Of a DNA stretch of 11,989 bases, positions 1-6,601 are shown piece by piece. The stretch is taken from NCBI GenBank assembly GCA_028748945.1, contig JAQTOL010000049.1:1-11989 (forward strand), in the 5' to 3' direction. Source of the stretch: Paludibacter sp. (GTDB lineage: Bacteria > Bacteroidota > Bacteroidia > Bacteroidales > Paludibacteraceae). The notes under the pieces are model-generated. The model was not told the DNA's origin. It ran no database searches and saw only the letters and a program-made list of their open reading frames with translations. The translations under genes and the position numbers were made by a program. The stretch's first letter is position 1. Each line of letters opens with the position of its first letter.

Positions 1-39
1 CCATCCATTCCCCCCCTCTCCATTTTTTAAGTTTCACCC

Positions 40-244
40 TTCCGGCCCGGCCGGAAGCCTGCGCCGGAAGAAATTTGCCCTACCGGCTGGGCCGGAAGCT
101 CCCTTTTAATTGGATTCTCGGTTCCGCTCCGGGCGGAAGCTCCCTTTCTGTTTGTTTTGCCATTCCGCCCGGGGCGGAAGGTCGCGCCGAAGAAATTTTG
201 TGTTTCCGCCCGTGTCGGAAATCCTTTATTAATCGGGGTTTCGG
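40..244. repeat. Tandem array of five 17-bp palindromes with exact 41-bp period
   Basis: Five 17-bp dyad-symmetric sites of the form TTCCGsCC-n-GGsCGGAA lie at 40-56, 81-97, 122-138, 163-179 and 204-220, each exactly 41 bp from the last and separated by 24-bp spacers. Units 1 and 4 are perfect 8+1+8 palindromes, unit 3 is complete apart from one G-T wobble, and units 2 and 5 carry mismatches. Spacers 1 and 4 share a GCGCCG-AAGAAATTT core. Spacers 2 and 5 share a TTAAT-GG-T-TCGG pattern, and spacers 2 and 3 both begin GCTCCCTTT. This points to a 123-bp (3 x 41) higher-order unit of which about one and two thirds copies remain. The array is much richer in GC than the DNA that follows. It lies about 135 bp upstream of the first gene. 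Function is unknown; a phased protein-binding array or a repetitive element are both possible. Confidence 0.85.
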
Positions 245-379
245 AAGAAGTTGTTTATTATTGTAAAAAAAAGTGCATTTTATAGTAAAAAAGTTTATTT
301 GTTTTGATGTATTCTCGAAAATTAGTTTTATTTTTGCGTTAATTATTTTCAAATAATAACCACTATAAAAATTTAAATT
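245..379 (+). promoter_or_regulatory. AT-rich leader with possible promoter for the DUF6261-like gene
   Basis: This stretch is strongly AT-rich, in sharp contrast to the GC-rich repeat array before it. TATTTTTG at 329-336 fits the Bacteroidota -7 element TAnnTTTG. A TTG at 304-306 could be the -33 element, but the 22-nt spacing is a little long. Transcription would begin around 340, giving a leader of about 40 nt. No Shine-Dalgarno sequence precedes the ATG at 380, which is usual in this phylum. Confidence 0.4.
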
Positions 380-1144
380 ATGAAAGTCACTATTTTTCGC
401 GTACAGCTTAGCCATCTGTGGAACAGTGAGTACTGTATGTTTGTTAGCCAGATTGTAGCCATTTTTCTGAAATTCGGAGCTGAAGCATTGCATCTGAAAA
501 AGTCATTCGACAGGGTGCAGGCTTTAATGCCTGAAATTGTAAAAATTAAAGCACAAGAGTTGGGAAATGTTATCAGTAATCAGTTGGCCGATTTAAATAC
601 CGAACGGCGGACACTGATTGTTTCTATCAGTGATCAGGTTAAAATGTTCGGTAAACTGAGCATGCCTTCGTTGGCACAACAAGTGGTTATAATGAATCGC
701 TTTCTGGATAAACACGGACGGGATATTGGCAATACAAACTACAATTCCAATACCGACCGTTTCAATGATTTGTTGATCGATTATGATGCTAATACCGAAG
801 TAAAGGCTGCAGCTGCCGCCATGCTGTTGGTTATTCTTTTTGATCATTTGCAGGAAATAAATACTCAGTTTGCTACCTTGTATCTGCAGCGAAGCGATGA
901 AAATTCATCGGTTGAAAAAGTAGATGCCGAAGCCATACGTGCTGAAATGGATAAAACGCTTACTGCTTTTTATGATGCTTTTGAATTTTGTAGTACCGAA
1001 TACGAAGATCTGGATTATCAGACTCCGGCTGATAAAATGAACGAACTGATTACGCACTACAAAACACAACTGAAAGCCCGTGAAACCCGCAGGCACGAAG
1101 GTAAGGACGTTCACACCGAAGACCCGATTACGGCTCCTGCATAA
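380..1144 (+). CDS. DUF6261-like protein of unknown function
   Basis: This is a 254-residue soluble protein with no signal peptide and no convincing membrane segment. It is predicted to be mostly helical, with an alanine-rich stretch around residues 143-150 and a charged, disordered-looking tail from about residue 230. The N-terminal pattern (L-S-H-L-W-N-S-E-Y, then an aromatic/aliphatic helix), the overall length and the all-alpha character resemble the DUF6261 family, known mainly from Bacteroidota. This assignment is from memory and needs a profile search. The ATG at 380 is the first good start, preceded by A/T-rich sequence without a Shine-Dalgarno motif. The gene stands alone on its strand, with the palindrome array upstream and a hairpin terminator 40 bp downstream. 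No enzymatic motif is visible, and I propose no function. Confidence 0.6.
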   Translation: MKVTIFRVQLSHLWNSEYCMFVSQIVAIFLKFGAEALHLKKSFDRVQALMPEIVKIKAQELGNVISNQLADLNTERRTLIVSISDQVKMFGKLSMPSLAQQVVIMNRFLDKHGRDIGNTNYNSNTDRFNDLLIDYDANTEVKAAAAAMLLVILFDHLQEINTQFATLYLQRSDENSSVEKVDAEAIRAEMDKTLTAFYDAFEFCSTEYEDLDYQTPADKMNELITHYKTQLKARETRRHEGKDVHTEDPITAPA

Positions 1145-1184
1145 AATTGTCCCTTTTAATGTTCACATCACAATATTTAAATGG

Positions 1185-1222
1185 AAACGGCCGGAATCTC
1201 AGAATTCCGACCGTTTTTTTTT
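1185..1222 (+). terminator. Rho-independent terminator of the DUF6261-like gene
   Basis: A 13-bp stem (1185-1197 with 1204-1216) contains one C-A mismatch and closes a 6-nt loop. A run of T follows from 1214 to 1222. The stem core CGGCCGGAAT resembles the palindromes of the 40-244 array, but orientation and context fit an ordinary terminator. It also lies just past the end of the convergent antiporter gene and could partly serve that strand, although the T-run on that side is weak. Confidence 0.85.
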
Positions 1223-1267
1223 CGAATGATTGAGGCATAAATCCTTAGAGTTTACACTCGGGTTTGT

Positions 1268-3547
1268 TCATTTTTTTTCCGCTATAATCAGTGTCGAAGG
1301 TATAGTAGTCAGCCAACTGTTTTTGGAGTCGATGAAGTATTTCCAACTCTCCACGCTGATAAGCATCAGGTCTTGTTCTTTCAGAAAGTCGGGGCTGATT
1401 TTTCCTTCGTTCACCAAACTTACGTGATTGGGAGCAATTTGTTCGATGGCCCGAATCGATTCCTTCAGTTTGGTGTTTTTATGAATATGATTTTTGAAAT
1501 CAATAAACGTTATCTGCGATTCCGAGAAATTGATCAGCTTCCGGGTGAATTCAATCAAAAACTGATCGTTTGGGCTAATAACAGGAATACAAATCCGGTC
1601 GGTTTTGTTATATCCTCTGTTAATCAGCACGCCTACCGTTACTTTACTGTTTGCAATGATGGAACGTGTGCGCTCATCGAAAGGTGAATTTTCGAAGATA
1701 CTTTCCCGTCCTGTAACCTGATTAATCAATCTGTCGGGATTGATGATACGGGTTGTAAAACCGAGAACTTTTCCCAATAAACTCCCTTCAAAAATAGATT
1801 GCCCGATACCAATCAGCAGTAAATCATATTCTCCTTTGTTGGCCACCTCTGTAATATCCGATTCAATATCATTCGTCACTTTAAAAAGGGTGGTTATTTT
1901 TTGATTGAGGTTTTTTGATTCTTCTAAAATCGGAGCAAAACTTTCGTTCTCATAAGTTTCCAGGTTGTATTGATGCGATTTGGCACTCGGAAATAAATGC
2001 ATGACGGTAATGCCCGAATTGCCGGTTGTTTTTTTTATAAATGAATCGGCTAACCTGACCAGTACTTTGCCATTTTCAGGATTACCGAATGATACCAGTA
2101 TTCTAAATTTATTGATCAGGCTTATTTCATTTATTTTATCTCCGGACTTTGATTTGAACGCCCAGTTGATTAAATCCAGTGCCGGTCCGGTGATAAATGT
2201 CGTTACCAATGCCATGATCACGAACATCGAAAATACCGTAGGAGTAAGTATGCCTAAATCGTACCCGATGTTTAAAACCACCAGTTCTATTAATCCCCGG
2301 GTGTTCATTAAAACGCCAATGGTCAGGCTGTCCTTCCAGCTTTGCTTTACAAACTTTGCCGCCAGCGCACTTCCTATAAATTTACCGGTAATGGCAACCA
2401 GGATAATCAACCCGGTAATTTTCCATAAATAAGCGTCGTTCAACAATCCGATCTGAGTTCGCAAACCGGTAAAAACAAAGAACAACGGAAGCAGAAGCAC
2501 CAGAGCGATATCTTCAATTTTTTCGATAAAGATATTCCTGAATTTCTGATTTGTAGGCATAATTACTCCGGCCATAAAAGCACCGAACAGGGCATGAATG
2601 CCAATAATTTCGGTGACCCAGGATGATAAAATAAGTGTAACAAGAAAGATGGCGACAATAGATTTGCTGAGATTGGCACTGGATGTATGTAAATCGCCGA
2701 TACGCTTTAAAAAAGGCCGGACAATTTTAATCATGACAAACACATACAATACGGCCAGCAAAAGGGTATAAAAAGAACTGGCAAACGAACCGGCTTTGGC
2801 AATGGCAATTACTGCAGCCAGAATGCTCCATCCGGTTATATCATCGGCTGCAGCACACGTTATGACAACAGTACCAAGCCGGGTTTTATGAATTCCTCTT
2901 TCCTGAACTATGCGCGCCAATACAGGGAAAGCCGTTATGCTCATGGATATTCCGATAAACAACCCGAACGAAGTAAACCTCACGCCCGGAGGTGCAAATG
3001 ACTGATAAATAAAGTAAGCAAGTCCCATCCCCAGTGAAAAAGGAACGATGATACTGGCGTGGCTTATCACTACTGCATCATGAGCCCGGCTTTTTAATAC
3101 ATTGATATCAACTTCCATCCCCACGATAAACATGAACAGTATCAAACCGATTTGACTCAGCAACTGTAGATTGCCCAATGATTCAGCCGGAAAAAGAAAA
3201 CTTGTAAACGCGGGAAAGTACATTCCGATAAGCGATGGACCCAACACAATGCCGGCTAGTATTTCGCCTATAACCGTGGGTTGCCCTATTTTTTTGAAAA
3301 TCCACCCGAATATACGGGCAACCAAAATAATGGTGATTATTTGCGCCAACAGAATAGGCAGGGAATGTCCGATATTTTGTACGAGTGAATGTAAGAATTC
3401 AATCCACAACGGTTTGTTCTCTCCGGAAGTAATTACATTGGATGTAACTTCCAGTTTGGTACCCATCCGGGCTATCCAATATATTAATGCCGAACAACCA
3501 CCGATTATCAGCACGTAAAAAAAAACATTTCTAAATTTTTTAAACAT
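1268..3547 (-). CDS. Cation:proton antiporter, CPA2 family (CHX/KefB-like) with cytosolic USP-like tail
   Basis: This is an inner-membrane antiporter of 759 residues that should exchange a monovalent cation (K+ or Na+) for H+. A first membrane helix lies near residues 5-25. The Na+/H+ exchanger domain covers about residues 60-460 with roughly a dozen hydrophobic segments. Family landmarks are G-Q-P-T-V-I-G-E-I (about 88-96), S-I-T-A-F-P-V-L-A-R, the ion-binding Asp pair in A-A-A-D-D-I (Asp235-Asp236), and M-N-T-R-G-L-I-E-L (about 414-422), which is typical of plant CHX and related bacterial carriers. The C-terminal 280 residues are soluble and resemble the tandem universal-stress-like regulatory domains of CHX proteins. 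I chose the ATG at 3547. An in-frame TTG at 3574 would add nine residues, but it overlaps the probable -7 promoter element. The gene lies downstream of the LytS/LytTR pair on the same strand with a 167-bp gap, so it probably has its own promoter. Ion specificity cannot be read from sequence. Confidence 0.9.
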   Translation of the reverse strand: MFKKFRNVFFYVLIIGGCSALIYWIARMGTKLEVTSNVITSGENKPLWIEFLHSLVQNIGHSLPILLAQIITIILVARIFGWIFKKIGQPTVIGEILAGIVLGPSLIGMYFPAFTSFLFPAESLGNLQLLSQIGLILFMFIVGMEVDINVLKSRAHDAVVISHASIIVPFSLGMGLAYFIYQSFAPPGVRFTSFGLFIGISMSITAFPVLARIVQERGIHKTRLGTVVITCAAADDITGWSILAAVIAIAKAGSFASSFYTLLLAVLYVFVMIKIVRPFLKRIGDLHTSSANLSKSIVAIFLVTLILSSWVTEIIGIHALFGAFMAGVIMPTNQKFRNIFIEKIEDIALVLLLPLFFVFTGLRTQIGLLNDAYLWKITGLIILVAITGKFIGSALAAKFVKQSWKDSLTIGVLMNTRGLIELVVLNIGYDLGILTPTVFSMFVIMALVTTFITGPALDLINWAFKSKSGDKINEISLINKFRILVSFGNPENGKVLVRLADSFIKKTTGNSGITVMHLFPSAKSHQYNLETYENESFAPILEESKNLNQKITTLFKVTNDIESDITEVANKGEYDLLLIGIGQSIFEGSLLGKVLGFTTRIINPDRLINQVTGRESIFENSPFDERTRSIIANSKVTVGVLINRGYNKTDRICIPVISPNDQFLIEFTRKLINFSESQITFIDFKNHIHKNTKLKESIRAIEQIAPNHVSLVNEGKISPDFLKEQDLMLISVESWKYFIDSKNSWLTTIPSTLIIAEKK

Positions 3548-3571
3548 ATTTCCTGATGTTTTAGTGTAGTA

Positions 3572-3600
3572 CAAATGTATCCCTGTTTTTTTTCGATCAA
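3572..3600 (-). promoter_or_regulatory. Promoter of the antiporter gene
   Basis: On the - strand TACATTTG (3579 to 3572) matches the Bacteroidota -7 element TAnnTTTG exactly. A TTG (3600 to 3598) lies 18 nt upstream as the -33 element. Transcription would begin near 3567, giving a leader of about 20 nt to the ATG at 3547. A second perfect -7-like match, TATCTTTG (3634 to 3627), lacks a suitably placed TTG and is a weaker alternative. Confidence 0.6.
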
Positions 3601-3714
3601 CTTATAAGGTAATACTATTTAAAGCACAAAGATATTATTAAAAAACAACAAGATTTATGGTACGAAACAGTATCGGGTCTATAATGTAATAAGCCTGAAA
3701 AAAAATGTAATGAA

Positions 3715-4434
3715 TCAGATTTTTACCTTTTCCAAAAAGGTATTCCGATACACTTCACTTAAATAAAACATCAGAGGTTTGTTTTGTTCATCCGGAATAG
3801 TAGACGCTATTTGATTGAAAGAAAAATGCCGGACGATGTCAATGGCAATTATTTCCTGCTTGTTTATCCTGCAAAACCTGTTAGAGGGGAGAATATTTTG
3901 AAGTTTTTCGAATGAGATATTTTTCAGGCAGATTTTAGACCCATCTTTAAGCAGCACATCTTTATCCCTGCTGTCAATTCCTGAAGATTTAATGTAACAC
4001 AACTGGTCAAACACTATGAGCGATTTTCCTTTGTCGGTGTTCAGATGAGTAAACTTTTTGCTGTATAGGGTGTCGGTCAATTGTTTGATGGCTTTATGAA
4101 CCGCTTTTTGGAGTCTTTCCAACTCAATAGGCTTACGTACAAAGTCCACAACGTCCAAATCAAATGCCTCGGCAGCGTATTCTTTGTGTGCGGTGGTAAA
4201 AATTATAAGCTTTCCCTTGAGCAACTCTGCCAGTTGAATTCCGTTTATATGAGGCATCTCAATATCCAGAATACAAAGATCGAAATTTAGACGGTTAGAT
4301 TCAGCAAGAAACACATCAGGCTGATTGAAAGCTTTTACCACTTCCAACTCAGGAATTTGTTCGCAGAGCATTTTCAGGTATGTCAGCCCCGGTAATTCAT
4401 CATCGAGCAGCAAGCATTTTAATTTTATATTCAA
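3715..4434 (-). CDS. LytTR-family response regulator
   Basis: This 239-residue protein is the output half of a two-component system. The receiver domain (about residues 4-118) has the acidic pair Asp11-Asp12, the phosphoacceptor Asp57 in C-I-L-D-I-E-M-P, Thr80/Thr81, and Lys101 in V-R-K-P. The C-terminal LytTR DNA-binding domain (about 130-235) has the conserved F-C-R-I-N-K-Q-E-I segment. Phosphorylated regulators of this class bind direct repeats upstream of targets. The start is unusual: there is no in-frame ATG that keeps the receiver domain. A TAA lies five codons upstream of the TTG at 4434, and the first internal ATG (codon 22) would delete the acidic pair. TTG is therefore the most likely start. 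The gene overlaps the end of the kinase gene by 35 bp in another frame, so translation is probably coupled. Target genes are unknown; the downstream antiporter is a possible one. Confidence 0.88.
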   Translation of the reverse strand: MNIKLKCLLLDDELPGLTYLKMLCEQIPELEVVKAFNQPDVFLAESNRLNFDLCILDIEMPHINGIQLAELLKGKLIIFTTAHKEYAAEAFDLDVVDFVRKPIELERLQKAVHKAIKQLTDTLYSKKFTHLNTDKGKSLIVFDQLCYIKSSGIDSRDKDVLLKDGSKICLKNISFEKLQNILPSNRFCRINKQEIIAIDIVRHFSFNQIASTIPDEQNKPLMFYLSEVYRNTFLEKVKI

Positions 4435-5170
4435 GGAGATCGATATTTAAACGAGCAATAAATATATTATCTTCAACAAAAGTTTCCAGTTTAAAGTTGT
4501 CCTGATAAATGATTTTCAACCGTTGGTCAAGTGTATGAATGCCGATTCCGCCTTTTTCTTTCTTTAATAGAGGTTTCGACGAAATAAGATTGGCAACCGT
4601 AAGTCCGAAATGATTATCTTTAAACTCCAACGTAATCGAAATAAAGGCATTGGGACTTTGAATATCGGCATGCTTGAATGCATTTTCAATCAAATCGATT
4701 GAAATTAAGGGAGCTAACAACTTCTGATCATACAAGGGTTCCGTATCATTTACCCTGGTTTTCACCTTTAAATCAAACAGCGGGCTCACTTTGATTTTAT
4801 TAATCTCAATCAGGTTTAAGGCAAATTCTATTTCCTCCCGGGGTGTAACTAATTTCTTACGACTTTCGTACAGAATATAGTCCAACACATTGGCCAGTTT
4901 ATCAATAGCAAAATAGGTCTGATAGGCATGCGACTGGATGGAGTTTAAGATATTTTTAAAAAGGTGAGGATTTAATTTGGCTTCCAATGCTTCCAGTTGT
5001 AAGGGATTGAGCTGATTCTTCAACTCCTGAAAACGGGTTTCAGTTTCCTTTTTCAGTTTCTCTGACTCACGAAACCTCAAATATAAGTTCACAGCAAGTC
5101 CTATTACTGCTACCATAACGAGTATAGTAATAAGAAATAGTATTGGTACGATGTCCTTTCTCATATACAT
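4400..5170 (-). CDS. LytS-type sensor histidine kinase
   Basis: This is a membrane-anchored histidine kinase of 256 residues counted from the ATG at 5170. One N-terminal membrane helix (about 6-30) is followed by a charged coiled-coil linker (about 33-58). The His_kinase domain has its phosphoacceptor His69 in L-N-P-H-L-F-K-N, a variant of the usual N-P-H-F-L-F-N. The ATPase domain shows the N-box E-N-A-F-K-H-A (about 162-168) and a G-box G-G-I-G-I-H-T-L-D-Q-R-L (about 207-218). There is essentially no periplasmic domain, so sensing must occur in or near the membrane or through a partner. A TTG at 5188 is in frame but falls inside the probable -7 element, so the ATG at 5170 is preferred; the ATG at 5164 is also possible. 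It overlaps and presumably phosphorylates the LytTR regulator that follows. Confidence 0.88.
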   Translation of the reverse strand: MYMRKDIVPILFLITILVMVAVIGLAVNLYLRFRESEKLKKETETRFQELKNQLNPLQLEALEAKLNPHLFKNILNSIQSHAYQTYFAIDKLANVLDYILYESRKKLVTPREEIEFALNLIEINKIKVSPLFDLKVKTRVNDTEPLYDQKLLAPLISIDLIENAFKHADIQSPNAFISITLEFKDNHFGLTVANLISSKPLLKKEKGGIGIHTLDQRLKIIYQDNFKLETFVEDNIFIARLNIDLLEYKIKMLAAR

Positions 5171-5185
5171 TGATGAATTTTGTTT

Positions 5186-5215
5186 CAAAATTAATCATTT
5201 TCGTAGAATGCACAA
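5186..5215 (-). promoter_or_regulatory. Probable promoter of the kinase-regulator operon
   Basis: On the - strand, TAATTTTG (5193 to 5186) matches the -7 element TAnnTTTG. A TTG (5215 to 5213) lies 19 nt upstream in the -33 position. That TTG is itself the end of a second TAATTTTG copy (5220 to 5213), so the octamer is repeated with a 27-bp period. Transcription would start near 5182, leaving a very short leader before the ATG at 5170. Confidence 0.5.
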
Positions 5216-5341
5216 AATTAAGTCATTTTGAAGAAACAGGTGATTATCTGAATGAATGATAAACCACATAAACTTATAAAAAGAAAAGATTTTTTTGATA
5301 TTGGTTTAATAGACCCGACGTATTTACCCCTATATATTTTG

Positions 5342-5349
5342 TACCTTTG
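5342..5349 (+). promoter_or_regulatory. -7 promoter element upstream of the J-domain gene
   Basis: TACCTTTG is an exact match to the Bacteroidota -7 consensus TAnnTTTG and sits 58 bp before the ATG at 5408. No clear TTG is found at the expected -33 distance, only the AT-rich TATTTA near 5321. The predicted leader of about 55 nt has no Shine-Dalgarno sequence. Confidence 0.45.
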
Positions 5350-5407
5350 CGCCCGATTAAAAAAGCTGTGAAGCAAATACTACCAAAACCTAAAGCAACA
5401 ACCTTTT

Positions 5408-5869
5408 ATGAAGCGTATTAACGAATACAGGAAATTATTTAATGTAGAGCAAGAAATAGATCTTAAAACACTTAAAACAACCTACCGGAATTTAGTAAAA
5501 GAATGGCACCCCGATAAATTTTCGGCTGACCACGAGATGGCACTTGAAGCAGAGCATAAAAGCCGGCAAATAATTGACGGATATCATTTTTTAGTGAGCA
5601 TTGCCCCCGAAACAATAGCTGAAAATGAAGAGGAACATTTGGCTTCGTCCGAGTCGGGCATAGCCGATTTCAAACTCAAAGGGCAACTACTGGAAGTTTC
5701 CTTTATGGATGGCTCAACATACGAGTATTTCGGCGTTTCAAAAAATATCTATACCCGGCTGATTAATGCCGATAAACAATTACGATTTGCCAAACGCAAT
5801 ATTTTTAATTCCTATATGTACCGGAGATCGAAAAAAAGTATAGAAGTGACTGAATCTGTTGCCTACTAA
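5408..5869 (+). CDS. J-domain protein with C-terminal KTSC domain
   Basis: This is a 153-residue cytoplasmic protein of two modules. Residues 5-65 form a J domain with the diagnostic His-Pro-Asp at 34-36, the residues that stimulate Hsp70 (DnaK) ATPase. Residues about 86-140 match the KTSC pattern: hydrophobic strand, D-G-S-x-Y-x-Y, G-V, x-x-Y-x-x-L, a short helix, then N-x-F-x-S-Y-x-Y-R-R. The KTSC Lys and Ser-Cys positions that gave the domain its name are not obviously kept. KTSC domains have been linked to RNA/DNA-associated proteins, but their role is poorly defined. The protein lacks the Gly/Phe and zinc-finger regions of true DnaJ, so it is a specialised co-chaperone-like protein and not the housekeeping one. 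It is monocistronic: promoter element at 5342 and strong terminator at 5891. Confidence 0.85.
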   Translation: MKRINEYRKLFNVEQEIDLKTLKTTYRNLVKEWHPDKFSADHEMALEAEHKSRQIIDGYHFLVSIAPETIAENEEEHLASSESGIADFKLKGQLLEVSFMDGSTYEYFGVSKNIYTRLINADKQLRFAKRNIFNSYMYRRSKKSIEVTESVAY

Positions 5870-5890
5870 AAGTTCATGCATATATAATAC

Positions 5891-5924
5891 AAACCTCCGC
5901 AGTTCAGTCTGCGGAGGTTTTTTT
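5891..5924 (+). terminator. Rho-independent terminator after the J/KTSC gene
   Basis: A perfect 12-bp stem (5891-5902 with 5909-5920) closes a 6-nt loop and runs into seven T (5918-5924). It lies 21 bp after the stop codon and insulates this gene from the ferredoxin gene. Confidence 0.95.
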
Positions 5925-6210
5925 ATGGGGTATTGAATTCTGTTTTTGCAATTGAAGTAATATTTAAAAAAATGAATGCCAAACCACTCAGGGATGCTTA
6001 AATTAATTTTCAATTATAATAGCCCGAACAAAACAGAACCCAAATTGGTTTTAAATTACAGTTTTGGAATGGGGCCTCAAAACTTTATGGATAATCAACT
6101 GTAAATTTCTGTTGAAAACAAGGATTAAAAACGAATCTATCTATAAATATAAAAAGAAAATTAAAAAGAAGTATTACTAATTAACATCACGTTTATTTAA
6201 AACAAATAGC
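5925..6210. other. Intergenic region before ferredoxin, no gene seen
   Basis: This 286-bp stretch is AT-rich and has no credible reading frame on either strand. I see no tRNA-like fold, no strong hairpin, no repeat and no clean TTG/TAnnTTTG promoter. The promoter of the ferredoxin gene must lie here but cannot be picked out with confidence. The last 80 bp are very rich in A, as is usual for Bacteroidota leaders. Confidence 0.5.
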
Positions 6211-6402
6211 ATGGCAATAACAAAAGTTTGGGTGGAAGAAGATTGCACCTCTTGTGGCATCTGCGAAAGTCTGTGTCCGGAAGTTTTTTTAATCAAAGAT
6301 ATATCAACTGTAATTGAAGGTGTTAACTACTCTGCATATGAGAGACACATCAAAGGGGCAGCGGAAAGTTGTCCTGTGGATGTTATAAAATATACCGAGT
6401 AG
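6211..6402 (+). CDS. Small [4Fe-4S] ferredoxin
   Basis: This is a 63-residue soluble electron carrier. The motif C-x2-C-x2-C (Cys12, Cys15, Cys18) with a distant Cys54-Pro supplies four ligands for a single [4Fe-4S] cluster. Cys22-Pro follows the first motif, as in the single-cluster ferredoxins of Thermotoga and Desulfovibrio, where the extra Cys is not a ligand of the cluster. Length is normal for the family. The ATG at 6211 follows an A-rich leader without Shine-Dalgarno. Such ferredoxins usually serve pyruvate:ferredoxin oxidoreductase, hydrogenase, Rnf or similar partners, none of which is in this window. It sits 199 bp upstream of the 2-oxoacid dehydrogenase operon but has its own terminator, so co-transcription is unlikely. 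A functional link to the unusual E3 encoded downstream is only a hypothesis. Confidence 0.93.
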   Translation: MAITKVWVEEDCTSCGICESLCPEVFLIKDISTVIEGVNYSAYERHIKGAAESCPVDVIKYTE

Positions 6403-6418
6403 TTCCTGTCTTTTTGAC

Positions 6419-6464
6419 AATGCCGGCTGAACTTCTTCTTATAGAGTTTTGCCGGCATTTTTTT
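6419..6464 (+). terminator. Rho-independent terminator of the ferredoxin gene
   Basis: The arms AATGCCGGC (6419-6427) and GCCGGCATT (6451-6459) are perfectly complementary over 9 bp, with a longish 23-nt loop. A T-run follows at 6458-6464. It lies 16 bp after the ferredoxin stop codon. Confidence 0.85.
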
Positions 6465-6601
6465 CTAAAGAATGTGAAAATACATTTTTAAAGCAAGATC
6501 AAAGAACCATATTAATTTTTTGTTGTTATAGCTAGCAGAAAAGTTTAATTTAAATCCATTCTACTTAATACAAATCTTTCAATACGATAAAACAACTAAA
6601 C

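Noticed and set aside
40..244. The regular palindrome array as a CRISPR
   Set aside because: The repeat is only 17 bp, the spacers are 24 bp and related to one another, and no cas gene is present.
40..244. REP/BIME-type elements mobilised by a RAYT transposase
   Set aside because: No transposase of this or any type is visible in the window, and the fixed 41-bp period is not typical of REP clusters.
80..493. A 137-codon open frame on the - strand across the array and the start of the first gene
   Set aside because: It runs through the repeats and antisense to the better-supported + strand gene, and its product has low-complexity, unfamiliar sequence.
1980..2432. A 150-codon open frame on the + strand
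   Set aside because: Antisense to the well-conserved antiporter membrane domain; it is a shadow of that gene's codon pattern.
3572..3574. TTG at 3574 as the antiporter start
   Set aside because: It coincides with the end of the -7 promoter element, and the ATG at 3547 gives a normal N-terminus.
4390..4440. A kinase-regulator fusion made by programmed frameshifting
   Set aside because: Joining the frames would need a +1 shift, and no convincing slippery site or stimulatory structure is seen; an overlapping TTG start is simpler.
5186..5188. TTG at 5188 as the kinase start
   Set aside because: It lies within the probable -7 element; the ATG at 5170 or 5164 is nearer the membrane helix.
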